A stretch of DNA of 20,151 nt. It comes from an uncultured Oxalobacter sp. Lineage in GTDB: Bacteria > Pseudomonadota > Gammaproteobacteria > Burkholderiales > Burkholderiaceae_D. The notes below the pieces were generated by a model. That model did not search any database. It saw nothing but the letters and a program-made list of their open reading frames with translations, and was not told the DNA's origin. The position numbers were made by a program, and so were the translations under genes. Shown here piece after piece: positions 13,283-20,151 of this stretch. Where the stretch lies: positions 1 through 20,151 of the forward strand of contig CAJKQK010000037.1 of assembly GCA_905202055.1 (NCBI GenBank). Direction: 5' to 3'. Numbering within the stretch: the stretch's first letter is position 1; the number at the start of each line of letters is the position of its first letter.

Positions 13283-13471
13283 CGACATAAACAGTTTATT
13301 ATGGATTCATTCTTCGGTCAGCTACAGAACATAAAAAAACAGACCCGACAAAATCCTCCCTGCCCCAAGGGATGCCCGAACAGCCTGTCAATCATCATCG
13401 TCCGCCCACTCCGAAGCCCGGTTCTTTTAAAACAGGAAATCATCTTCACCAGCGCCATCCAGCCCGATAAG

Positions 13472-13888
13472 TCATCCCTTTTCATTTCCGTCCCTGAAAA
13501 AAACGCGAACATGCTGCCTGTCATTGAGCAGACTCAAAAACACAAGGGTAAGCCCGGCCGGAATGGCAATCGAAACAATCTGTCCATCCCCGCAAGCCAT
13601 CAAATCGAGCGGTTTCTTATCGTCGAAATCCAGTCTCACGGCAACAGGCGAGCCTTCCGGGAAAGACCATGCACTTTTAAACAAATCAAACCGGATAAAC
13701 GGAACCGATTCGATCAGCCTGACAGACGCATTCTCCGACGGGTCTGTCCTGTTGACGGTCGCCATCCCGCAAATCCAGTGTTGTTCATTGCCCTTCGGGA
13801 TGGAAAAACCCTCCCAGCCCCGCCAGCCGGAAGCGAACACAGGAAGCGACAACAGCGACAAAAGAGTAACCACGAGAAGTTTTTTCAT
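13472..13888 (-). CDS. Small secreted (periplasmic) protein, unknown family
   Basis: 138 aa; ATG 13888 with AAGGA five bases upstream. Clear Sec signal peptide MKKLLVVTLLSLLSLPVFA, cleavage predicted before SGWRGW. The mature part is ~119 residues with two Cys (HWICGMATVNR and LMACGDGQIV) that could form a periplasmic disulphide, and alternating strands (ASVRLIESVPFIRFDLFKSA; PVAVRLDFDDKKPLDL; VSIAIPAGLTLVFLSLLN). The W-x-C...C layout and beta-rich content are loosely like invasion-associated-locus-B-type proteins, but the match is too weak for a call. It follows the YjaB-like gene by ~100 bases and ends the operon before tandem terminators. Confidence 0.75.
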   Translation of the reverse strand: MKKLLVVTLLSLLSLPVFASGWRGWEGFSIPKGNEQHWICGMATVNRTDPSENASVRLIESVPFIRFDLFKSAWSFPEGSPVAVRLDFDDKKPLDLMACGDGQIVSIAIPAGLTLVFLSLLNDRQHVRVFFRDGNEKG

Positions 13889-13938
13889 TCATTCCTTTGA
13901 CACCGCGTAACAGAAGAACAAACAAGTCCGGATATCGA

Positions 13939-13978
13939 CTGGAATCAATAGCGGTCGCATCCGCCATTTTCCAGTCAT
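13939..13978. repeat. Inverted repeat between GNAT and secreted-protein genes
   Basis: GACTGGAA (13939-13946) and TTCCAGTC (13971-13978) are perfect 8-bp arms. Inside lie GCGG and CCGC, which can extend the structure. There is no T run, so it is not a classical terminator; it may modulate read-through into the downstream gene. Confidence 0.35.
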
Positions 13979-13990
13979 GCTGAAAACATC

Positions 13991-14476
13991 TTATTCGCCA
14001 CGCCATGCCAAATGCAAAATGGGAAACGGATTACCGTACCCGTCCGTTTCAGACCGTCCTGCAAGCGAAAACCCGACCCGCTGATAAAACCCAAATGCCT
14101 TCGGATTCTGTTCATTCACATCCACAAACCGCACACCCAGCCCATGAACCGCCCTTTCTGTCAGGCGCCGTCCAAGACCCAGTCCCTGCGCAGCCGGATG
14201 AACGAAAAGCATTTCAAGCATCTCGCCATCGATTCCCATAAACGCCACCCATCGCCCTGCCCGGTCAGCCATTCCCCAACACTGTGGAATCGATTCCAGC
14301 GCCATCCTGACAACCGGCTTCAGGCCGTCAATGTCGGCTTCCGAGAGGAAGTCATGCGTCGACCTCACCGACACCTCCCATAAAAACACCAGCTCATCGG
14401 CCACCGGAAACCGGTCATCGAGTCTCACCGGTTCCGGCCTGAACCCATCCGAAAAATCAAACATCGCCTCATTCAT
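13991..14476 (-). CDS. GNAT N-acetyltransferase, YjaB-like
   Basis: 161 aa. Start chosen at ATG 14476: it overlaps the stop of the upstream Sel1 remnant as ATGA and has GGAAGG 7-8 bases upstream; upstream TTG and ATG codons in frame are less well placed. GNAT features: N-terminal helix with FLWEVSVRSTHDFL (31-44), beta strands, acetyl-CoA-binding motif A LFVHPAAQGLGLGRRL with Q-x-x-G-x-G at ~97-102, then VDVNEQNPKAFGFYQRVGF (118-136) and AGRSETDGYGNPFPILHLAW. The NEQN-x-x-A-x-GFY-x-x-x-GF-x-x-x-GRSE-x-D-x-x-G-x-P-x-P signature matches E. coli YjaB. It transfers an acetyl group from acetyl-CoA to an unknown amine. Cytoplasmic, intact. Confidence 0.85.
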   Translation of the reverse strand: MNEAMFDFSDGFRPEPVRLDDRFPVADELVFLWEVSVRSTHDFLSEADIDGLKPVVRMALESIPQCWGMADRAGRWVAFMGIDGEMLEMLFVHPAAQGLGLGRRLTERAVHGLGVRFVDVNEQNPKAFGFYQRVGFSLAGRSETDGYGNPFPILHLAWRGE

Positions 14477-15152
14477 ATCCATACCTTCCAACCCCTCACC
14501 CAGTACTTCAACGTCAGCGGCAAGCCACCGTCCTGCATCACCGCATAATCCGGAAAAACCGCTTTCATTGCCACGGCCGCCTTCCTTTTCAGCGAACGCG
14601 CCATTTCCCGGTCGGGCTGCACGCCAAACGTCCCGTTTTCATATACCGCGGCCAGCCGCCGCATCGCTTCCCCCTCATCCGCGCCAGCGCTCTTTTTAGC
14701 CGTGCGAGCACTACTTTCTCACAGGGGAGAACGCCATAACCACCCTCATACAAACGGGACATCCTCCGCATCGTATCGGGCGGTCCCTTATCCGTTACCT
14801 TGTTGATCCGGCTTGCAGCCTGATTCACATCCCGCTTCGTTCCCCCGCCCCGGATAAACATCATCCCGAAACAAAATTCGCCATCCAGTCCCCGCACTGT
14901 GCCGACTGTTCGGGAAAAGCAATCGCCATCCCGTCATCGCGCGACATTCCCCTGTCCGGCAAACGCATCCTGCCCAGCCGTGTCAGGACAGGTGCGTATC
15001 CCGCATTCGCTGATTTTTCATACCAGCCAATTACCTGCATCATATCCTTGCGGACACCACCATCACACTTTTTGCCCCAGACGTCGCAGGAACCATGCCG
15101 CCAGCAGACACACCGACATACCCAAAACCATCCCCAAACCGGCCATCTTCAT
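14473..15152 (-). pseudogene. Sel1-repeat protein gene broken by frameshifts
   Basis: Collinear Sel1 pieces in three frames. ATG 15152 (GAGGA upstream) gives a 29-codon membrane or signal segment, MKMAGLGMVLGMSVCLLAAW then FLRRLGQKV, with TGA at 15063. A frame change leads to GGVRKDMMQVIGWYEKSANA GYAPVLTRLGRM-type repeat text. Near 14880 the frame changes again to EFCFGMMFIRGGGTKRDVNQ and MRRMSRLYEGGYGV. Near 14700 it changes to SAGADEGEAMRRLAAVYENG T, ending MQDGGLPLTLKYWV. Sel1 hallmarks (A-x-x-G, L-x-x-x-Y-x-x-G-x-GV-x-x-D, A-x-x-W) are recognisable in each piece. The intact paralogue is at 15366-16796. The last piece ends in ATGA with the acetyltransferase start, so the operon arrangement survived the decay. 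The 29-codon ORF alone could be a small membrane peptide. Confidence 0.7.
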
Positions 15153-15306
15153 CCTTGTCCTCTTTTCACCACTTCACATTGCCCTGTGCTGACCCATGTG
15201 ACGACTGCTGAAACCGGCTACCCGCCGCACCCAAAAAACGCCCCGACCGACTCCGTGTATCGCCCCCTCAATCCGGCAGGCACCAGACCCATCCGTATCC
15301 GGCAAC

Positions 15307-15336
15307 AAAAAAGGCATGACAAGAAAACGTCATGCC
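15307..15336 (-). terminator. Rho-independent terminator of the Sel1 gene
   Basis: GGCATGAC (15313-15320) and GTCATGCC (15329-15336) form a perfect 8-bp stem with an 8-base loop, followed on the minus strand by six T. It lies 30 bases after the Sel1 gene stop. The 15153-15306 interval shows no supported gene. Confidence 0.85.
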
Positions 15337-15365
15337 CGATACAAAACCCTCATCCCTGCCCGAAA

Positions 15366-16796
15366 TCAGGTCGACAGATCCGTATTGATCGTCTGCCCGT
15401 TTTTCGGCATCCTGTCCAGGCTTCTCTGCGCTTCAGGCAAACCTTGCGCAGCAGCCTTGGAAAACCAGTGTCTGGCCAGTTTGACATCCTGTTTGACGCC
15501 ATGCCCCTGCAAATACATCGTTCCCAGATTGAATTGCGCCTGAGGCAGATTCTGCATCACCGCCTTGCGATACCAGGCCACTGCCTGCCTGTAATCCTTC
15601 TCGACCCCAAGACCGCGGGCATACAAAACCCCCAGATTGTTCTGCGATTCGGCATACCCCTGCCGGGCCGCCTTCTTGAACCAGCCATACGCCTGTTTGT
15701 AATCCTGCCTGACGCCCACCCCGTTCGTCAGCATCAGCCCAAGCCTGTCCTGACTTTCAGGAACACCCAGCTTCGCCGCTTTCTCGTACCAGAAAACCGC
15801 CTGCCTGTCGTCCCGATGGACACCTTCCCCCCTGTAATACGCTTCAGCCAGGAAAAAAGCGCCTTCAGCCTGCCCCTTTTCAGCCGCCTGCTGATACCAG
15901 TAAAACGCCTTCTGCAAATCCTTGTCCACCCCCAGCCCATAGGAATACAAAACGCCCAGATTCGTTTGCGCCTCGGCATACCCCTGATCGGCCGCCCGGG
16001 AGAACCACATGAACGCCTCGTCCTCGCGCCCCTCGAACTCCCCGCCTTCCATATAAAGGCGTCCCAGATTGTTTTGCGCCTCGGCATTGCCCTGCTCAGC
16101 CGACTTCAGGTACCAGGCCGCCGCGACCGCCAGATTCTTTTCAACGCCGGCGCCGTCCTCATACATATTGCCGAGCGAAAACTGGGCATCGGAATCTCCC
16201 TGCAAAGCCGCTTTTTTATACCATTCCAGCGCCCGTTTCGAATTCGGTTCAACCCCACGCCCGCTTGAATACAAAACACCGAGATTCGTCTGCGCCAGCG
16301 CAACACCCCGTTTGGCGGCAAGAGAAAGCCAGGCGGCCGCCTTCGCGTCGTCCCGCCTGACCCCACGTCCCTCCATGTACAGGATGCCCAGCTTCGTGGC
16401 AGCCATCAGATGCCCCTTGTCGGCGGCCTTTTTGTACCAGAAAGCCGCCTTTTTGACATCGCGCCTCACCCCTTCGCCGGCCTCGAACATCTCGCCCAGT
16501 GCAAACTGCGCATCCGTTTGGCCATGCTCGGCAGCACGGGAATACCATAACGCGGCAGCGGCCTCATCCTCCTCCACCCCTTCCCCGTTATAGTACAGGG
16601 CAGCCAGAGCGGATTGTGCAGCCGCATTGCCCTTGTCGGCAGCCTTTTTGAAAGAAGAAAAAGCTTTCTCGTAATCCTTGTCCTGATAAAACTGCATGCC
16701 GTCGGAATAATCGTTCGCCCACGCGCCATTCGCCAGAAACAGGCATCCGATAACAGCCAGCGTCCCCTGACGAACACGGCCCAAATTCCAATCCAT
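15366..16796 (-). CDS. Secreted Sel1-repeat (TPR-like) protein with 11 repeats
   Basis: 476 aa from ATG 16796: GAGGG lies just upstream and the product begins with a signal peptide (MDWNLGRVRQGTLAVIGC then LFLANGAWA, cleavage before NDYSDG). The frame is open up to 17006 but that extension would bury the signal peptide. After a TPR-like start (DYEKAFSSFKKAADKG) there are 11 Sel1 repeats of about 36 residues, each like AQFALGEMFEAGEGVRRDVK-KAAFWYKKAADKG, plus a partial twelfth (LPEAQRSLDRM). Repeat 6 is irregular (MEGGEFEGREDEAF). Sel1 arrays form alpha-alpha solenoids that act as protein-binding scaffolds, here in the periplasm. Partner unknown. It is a paralogue of the broken gene at 14473-15152. 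Confidence 0.9.
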   Translation of the reverse strand: MDWNLGRVRQGTLAVIGCLFLANGAWANDYSDGMQFYQDKDYEKAFSSFKKAADKGNAAAQSALAALYYNGEGVEEDEAAAALWYSRAAEHGQTDAQFALGEMFEAGEGVRRDVKKAAFWYKKAADKGHLMAATKLGILYMEGRGVRRDDAKAAAWLSLAAKRGVALAQTNLGVLYSSGRGVEPNSKRALEWYKKAALQGDSDAQFSLGNMYEDGAGVEKNLAVAAAWYLKSAEQGNAEAQNNLGRLYMEGGEFEGREDEAFMWFSRAADQGYAEAQTNLGVLYSYGLGVDKDLQKAFYWYQQAAEKGQAEGAFFLAEAYYRGEGVHRDDRQAVFWYEKAAKLGVPESQDRLGLMLTNGVGVRQDYKQAYGWFKKAARQGYAESQNNLGVLYARGLGVEKDYRQAVAWYRKAVMQNLPQAQFNLGTMYLQGHGVKQDVKLARHWFSKAAAQGLPEAQRSLDRMPKNGQTINTDLST

Positions 16797-17021
16797 TTTT
16801 TCCCTCAGCATGACGACGTTTCTTTGAGTCCGCTTGCCCGAAAAGAAACCGCCTGGTGACAACAGCCTCATCCCACCCACACAACACCCGGCCACAAAAG
16901 AAGACGCCAGAAACAGCCGTGCCATCCTGAAAAGCTCATCCAGATCAGGAAATTCCAGAACAGCCAACATTGTTTCAGACATGCTTTGCGCCCGTAAAAA
17001 AAACACTGTGGATCACATTAC

Positions 17022-17050
17022 AGAATGAGCATATGACGGTCTAATGTCAA
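17022..17050 (-). promoter_or_regulatory. Possible sigma-70 promoter for the Sel1 gene
   Basis: On the minus strand a consensus -35 TTGACA (17050-17045) is followed after 17 bases by CATTCT (17027-17022), which matches the -10 consensus at only three of six positions. Location upstream of the Sel1 gene fits, with a long 5' leader. Confidence 0.35.
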
Positions 17051-17441
17051 GATCATTTTTACCACACAGCCCAAGCAAACCGCCTCCGGCAAAACAAACC
17101 AGTCACCGGCATACCCGGCTTCGGGTCATCCAGACTATCGTACCCATAAAAAAGGGTCTTGCGATTGAACAGAAAAACCATATAAAAATCAGGCAACAAC
17201 CATGAAAAGGGCACAAAAAAGACAGGATGTTAAATCATCCACCCCCATATTGCCACCCGGTTCGTTGATGAACAGCACCCAAAAAGAACCACTTATCGCG
17301 CATACCTTCAATATGTCCGCATAATACCCTGATTGCCAGAGCCTGCCCGTTACACCACCTGACAAAGTTGCCCCTTTCAACTATCCCCTCTCAATTTTCC
17401 ATCTCCACATTTCCGATACCGCCTCACCTTATCTGTCGTTC

Positions 17442-17540
17442 ATGGCAAAAAATGACAAGCGCCGCGGCTTTCATGGCAAAAAAGACCATAAAAGGATCAA
17501 GCCTTCACAAATGTGCCACAAATGTCCGGAAGACTTATAA
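17442..17540 (+). CDS. Possible small basic protein with a CxxC pair
   Basis: 32 codons, ATG to TAA: MAKNDKRRGFHGKKDHKRIK then PSQMCHKCPEDL. Very Lys/Arg/His-rich with a C-x-x-C pair that could bind metal or, given the charge, RNA. No Shine-Dalgarno is visible upstream of the ATG. A 14-base direct repeat (TTCATGGCAAAAAA at 17439-17452 and 17470-17483) covers the start and an internal position. It may be a chance ORF. The remaining 17051-17441 shows no supported gene; only a small hairpin (ACCCG-GCTT-CGGGT at 17113-17126) is visible. Confidence 0.25.
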   Translation: MAKNDKRRGFHGKKDHKRIKPSQMCHKCPEDL

Positions 17541-17558
17541 AACAGGTGTATAAGTAAT

Positions 17559-17580
17559 TGAAACGTTTCACCTTTATACT
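17559..17580 (+). promoter_or_regulatory. Operator-like palindrome and -10 element upstream of the muramidase gene
   Basis: TGAAACGTTTCA (17559-17570) is a perfect 12-bp palindrome with a central CG, the shape of LacI/PurR-family operators. A TATACT (17575-17580) lies 4 bases downstream and could be the -10 element. The matching -35 is poor (AAGTAA at 17-bp spacing), consistent with a regulated promoter. The gene starts 50 bases later. Confidence 0.45.
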
Positions 17581-17629
17581 CATTTCATGACAGGCATTAA
17601 ACAGCCTGCCCAAAACAAAAGGAGCTGAT

Positions 17630-18616
17630 ATGACCACAAACAACCCCTTCGGCATGGAGATCGACGACGACGGCCTGCCGAAGTATTCCCCTGACCGCAA
17701 TAACATTACGGCCTACCATATGTATAAACTCGGTATGACAGATAAACTCCCTGATCCGGAAGAGTCGCATACCCCGTTTTTCCGCACCCCTTCCTGGTAT
17801 GAGGAGAAAGCACAGAGGGAAAGACAGGAGCAGGCGGATTCGAATCCGAAATTTGAAAAAATGCCGCCCAGGCCTGATTTTTACAAGAGGCGTCCGATGG
17901 GTGTCGGGACAGAAGGCGTTAATCCTCACGCCATCAGGCAGAAGTCCCTTGTCCCGGATACCCGTGATCCTTATGGTCAAATGGGACAAGCCGGGCAAAA
18001 GGAGAAAGGCAGCCCACTCGGACTGCAAGTGGAAAAAGGACAAAACATAGAAGCTGTTTCACTGGATGGGAACGCTTTCGGGCGAAAGGTGCTGGAGCGT
18101 ATATTCACAGAGGTGAAGCCGGTGGTTCACAACGGCGGATCGGATGGCAGTTGGCAGAAACAGCCATTTTCCGGAACCGGCAGGACAGGCGGGCCGCAAC
18201 AGTACACCCATCCAAAAGAGCCTGTTTCACCGGAAAAACCGGATACGTCTGAAAAGGGTTTTGATTTGTCGGGGCAAATCCCTCCATCGGCAAGCCGTAC
18301 ACTGCCTTTTGAATTGAACCGGCCGATGCCTTTGCTGGTGCAGACGGATGAAAGTGGAAACAACACGTCATTGCCACTGGCAGACGAGGCACTCAGGGCG
18401 ATTCAGGGGGAATCGGACATGCCTGACCGGTCGACACGGGTTGCCGATTTGAGGAACTCGTTTGCCTGGCGTACGCTTGAGCTGATTTTCAATAGTCGGG
18501 ACAAGGATGAAGATCCCGATCGTTCAGAGGTCTCTCCCCTGTTGTTCCGGCCAGAGGAACCATTGGGAAACGGGCATTCAACCGGGCCGGAAAACGGGGG
18601 CTGTCCGCCTGAATGA
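17630..18616 (+). CDS. N-terminal part of a pesticin-like muramidase effector (frame broken at G5 run)
   Basis: 328 aa; ATG with AGGAG five bases upstream, the only good start in the pair. No signal peptide. It begins NNPFGMEIDDDGLPKYSPDR and is rich in Pro, Gly, Glu and Lys, with no recognised domain. Two related helices are visible: AFGRKVLERIFTEVK (~149-163) and SFAWRTLELIFNSRDK (~281-296), so there may be an internal repeat. The ORF ends GPENGGCPPE-TGA just after a run of five G (18596-18600). Removing one G gives ENGAVRLNDIKAMPVQDAFY and joins it in frame to the next ORF (686 aa in total). I read both as one gene carrying a one-base insertion, or a sequencing error. A targeting or delivery role for this part is inference. 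Confidence 0.65.
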   Translation: MTTNNPFGMEIDDDGLPKYSPDRNNITAYHMYKLGMTDKLPDPEESHTPFFRTPSWYEEKAQRERQEQADSNPKFEKMPPRPDFYKRRPMGVGTEGVNPHAIRQKSLVPDTRDPYGQMGQAGQKEKGSPLGLQVEKGQNIEAVSLDGNAFGRKVLERIFTEVKPVVHNGGSDGSWQKQPFSGTGRTGGPQQYTHPKEPVSPEKPDTSEKGFDLSGQIPPSASRTLPFELNRPMPLLVQTDESGNNTSLPLADEALRAIQGESDMPDRSTRVADLRNSFAWRTLELIFNSRDKDEDPDRSEVSPLLFRPEEPLGNGHSTGPENGGCPPE

Positions 18617-19691
18617 TATTAAAGCCATGCCGGTTCAGGATGCGTTTTATCCGGCAAAAGAAGAAGCACCGGTACACCATGCCGCCGATTCGGGAAATGA
18701 AACAGCGCGTGGATGGATGAATGAAGATACCTCTCAATCAGGCAGTCAGCAGGCAGCTGATGCTTTGCAGGATGGTGAGTTTGATCCGGAGGGGCTGGAA
18801 CCTCCTTCAGCCGGACGACCGCTTAACAAGCCTTTCAGGTCTGTTTTTGTAAACGACAATGCCGCCAATCCCGGTTTTGTACCCCTGCAGGTCGCCCTTC
18901 TCAGCCCCGGGCAGTTGCCTATTCCGAAAGGACGTCGGGAAGTGAGCATTGAAATGACTCATGACATCAATTCCAGACTCACCCGGCTGAACCGGGGCTG
19001 GCCGATCGGCATCAATTTTACGGTTCTTTCCCGGCTGGAAGGCGGCTCGTCTGCTTATGCCAATTTGCCGATTGCCGGAAAAGAACTGGATCTGGAAAGG
19101 CGCGAGAAGATGGAAGCGATGAAAAGAGGAGTTCCGCCGCCCCAAAGAAAGTGGGCGAACAATTCAGGCGTGACGATCGGATCGGGTTTCGATCTGGGGC
19201 AAACCAGTGCGGATGAGATGAGAGGGATGGGCTTTGATGAATCGTTCATCCAGAAATGTGCCCCCTATATCGGGAAGAAACGGGTGGTCGCAGACGATGA
19301 GTTGAGGAAAAGGCCACTGGTGTTGACCGATAAGGAAATCGATCAGGTCAACGACATCGTCATGATGGACAAGGCACAAAAAAGCATTCAGGATTGGGAC
19401 AGCCGGATTGCCCGTCTGAAGAAAACCATGCCGAATGCGCCTTTCTTTCATGAAATGAATTCGGCGCAACAAACCCTCGTTTTTTCACGGTATTATCATC
19501 AGGGGCCGGGCTGGATCGGAAGGACAGCCAACAGGCCGATGTTTGAGGCGATGAAGCGCAATGACTGGGAAACGGTGAACCGGCAAATGCAGGGGCTGGT
19601 CAAACACTATGAAAAGTCTGGGCCAGAGTGGCTGTGGAGCCGGTTTAGGAGAGAACTGGAATTTTTAAGCGGAAAATATAATAAACCTTGA
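18507..19691 (+). CDS. Pesticin/T4-lysozyme-like muramidase domain (C-terminal part of the split gene)
   Basis: ORF of 394 codons; the nominal ATG 18507 has no proper ribosome binding site, so the true coding part probably joins the previous ORF near 18598. The first ~165 codons are a Pro/Gly-rich linker. The rest is a lysozyme domain of the pesticin C-terminal type: VLSRLEGGSSAYANLP with the probable catalytic Glu178, then NNSGVTIGSGFDLGQTS with Thr223 and Asp229. The Thr-to-Asp spacing of six equals that of the catalytic pair I recall for pesticin (Thr201, Asp207), and E-x(n)-T-I-G is the T4 lysozyme arrangement. Later helices (HEMNSAQQTLVFSRYYHQGP; GPEWLWSRFRRELEFLSG) complete the fold. 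It should cleave the MurNAc-GlcNAc bond. It acts in the periplasm and needs delivery, as no signal peptide is present. Confidence 0.7.
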   Translation: MKIPIVQRSLPCCSGQRNHWETGIQPGRKTGAVRLNDIKAMPVQDAFYPAKEEAPVHHAADSGNETARGWMNEDTSQSGSQQAADALQDGEFDPEGLEPPSAGRPLNKPFRSVFVNDNAANPGFVPLQVALLSPGQLPIPKGRREVSIEMTHDINSRLTRLNRGWPIGINFTVLSRLEGGSSAYANLPIAGKELDLERREKMEAMKRGVPPPQRKWANNSGVTIGSGFDLGQTSADEMRGMGFDESFIQKCAPYIGKKRVVADDELRKRPLVLTDKEIDQVNDIVMMDKAQKSIQDWDSRIARLKKTMPNAPFFHEMNSAQQTLVFSRYYHQGPGWIGRTANRPMFEAMKRNDWETVNRQMQGLVKHYEKSGPEWLWSRFRRELEFLSGKYNKP

Positions 19692-19692
19692 C

Positions 19693-20151
19693 ATGACTAA
19701 ACTGATACTCAATTCTGGCCGTTTCATGTTCGGCATGTTGTTCTGTTTTTTGGCCGCTACCCACGTTTTGGCTGAGGAAAAACATATTGCGGCAGGCATC
19801 AACCACAGCCTTTACGTTGATCCGGATGGAAACGTGTGGACATGGGGAAATACCAATTTGTCTTCGAATCCGGATGAACGGGTGCCATACCTCAGCATGC
19901 AAAAAGGCCGTGCTGTTTTTGCCAGCCCGGAAGAACATATCTCCTACGTCATCAAACAGGATGGTTCGCTGTGGGGATGGGGGGCAACCGGGTATGGTCA
20001 ACTGGGCATTATCCGTGAAATCGGTTCGAAAACCGGTCGGTTTCTTCCTGAACCCCGCAAAATCATGGATCAGGTCAACGATGTGTCCGGTAACGGAACC
20101 ATCTTCGCCCTGAAACCGGATGGAACGCTCTGGGTATGGGGGAGTTCTGGC
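19693..20151 (+). CDS. Secreted RCC1-repeat protein, 5' part (cut by window end)
   Basis: 153 codons from ATG 19693 with no stop before the window end. It starts one base after the muramidase stop, so it is very likely co-translated; no strong RBS of its own is seen. Signal peptide MTKLILNSGRFMFGMLFC then FLAATHVLAEEKH, cleavage probably after VLA. The mature protein has repeats of the RCC1/beta-propeller type: HSLYVDPDGNVWTWGN, SYVIKQDGSLWGWGATGYGQ LG, and IFALKPDGTLWVWGSSG. Such propellers act as binding scaffolds. The periplasmic location and coupling to a peptidoglycan hydrolase gene suggest an immunity protein or inhibitor. That is inference from context; RCC1 propellers are not an immunity family I know. 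Confidence 0.75.
   Translation, partial: MTKLILNSGRFMFGMLFCFLAATHVLAEEKHIAAGINHSLYVDPDGNVWTWGNTNLSSNPDERVPYLSMQKGRAVFASPEEHISYVIKQDGSLWGWGATGYGQLGIIREIGSKTGRFLPEPRKIMDQVNDVSGNGTIFALKPDGTLWVWGSSG

Noticed and set aside
13318..13485. 55-codon minus-strand ORF (MKRDDLSGWMALVKMISCFK...) after the secreted-protein gene
   Set aside because: Overlaps the previous gene by 14 bases with only a weak RBS and ends in odd CFFMFCS text; not enough to call a gene. The 13283-13471 interval otherwise shows nothing.
15048..16268. 406-codon open frame on the plus strand
   Set aside because: Antisense to the Sel1 repeats; its repetitive composition merely mirrors the repeat array.
17300..17400. Possible tRNA-like text (AGGTGGTGTAACGG on the minus strand)
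   Set aside because: No consistent acceptor, anticodon and T-arm pairing could be found around it.

Overview
The window (about 20 kb, roughly 50-55% G+C) looks like the chromosome of a Gram-negative proteobacterium. Lipobox and Sec signal peptides, Sel1-repeat proteins, a YjaB-like acetyltransferase and strong AGGAG-type ribosome binding sites point that way. A betaproteobacterium of the Oxalobacteraceae/Burkholderiales type is my best guess, but the sequence alone does not settle it. About 60% of the window is a minus-strand prophage remnant. It is flanked by host-type genes that are partly decayed.

Left edge (1-1430): the 3' part of a plus-strand lipoprotein gene ends at a bidirectional terminator. 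Next comes a heavily decayed minus-strand lipoprotein pseudogene (571-1219). It has a recognisable signal peptide and several frameshifts and stops, and it has no intact equivalent in the window.

Prophage block (1435-13210, minus strand). Reading 5' to 3' on the minus strand: a tail-fibre gene cut by an in-frame amber codon (TF3), a ~410-bp leader with repeated hairpins, the major capsid protein, a 109-aa protein, tail fibre TF1 with its DUF4376 partner, tail fibre TF2 with a second DUF4376 partner, two small proteins, a head-tail adaptor (also cut by an in-frame amber), a gp12-like nozzle protein, a gp13-like GNAT-fold protein, a 303-aa protein, a gp14-like internal protein, and a terminator. 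The order adaptor-nozzle-gp13-gp14 parallels genes 11-14 of T7-like podoviruses. Terminase, portal, integrase, repressor, lysis genes and gp15/16-like proteins are not in the window, so this is either a remnant or the end of a larger element. Most genes overlap by ATGA or GTGA, as in one translationally coupled late operon.

Host block (13472-17006, minus strand): a decayed Sel1 gene, a YjaB-like N-acetyltransferase and a small secreted protein form one operon that ends at tandem terminators. An intact Sel1 protein with 11 repeats and a signal peptide lies upstream with its own terminator.

Right edge (17007-20151, plus strand): an intergenic region with a perfect TGAAACGTTTCA palindrome and a possible small basic ORF precedes a large protein that ends in a pesticin/T4-lysozyme-like muramidase domain. 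That gene is split by a one-base frame change at a G5 run. One base after its stop begins a secreted RCC1-repeat protein, cut by the window end. The pair has the layout of a peptidoglycan-degrading effector with a periplasmic immunity protein.

The observations I rate highest are: (i) the capsid leader, where four hairpins with covarying stems present GUCGC/GUUGC in their loops, complementary to GCGAC at the capsid ribosome binding site; (ii) the muramidase/RCC1 pair; (iii) the tail-fibre family with cassette-like variable tips, including a ~401-bp apparently identical direct repeat; (iv) two in-frame amber codons in structural genes.
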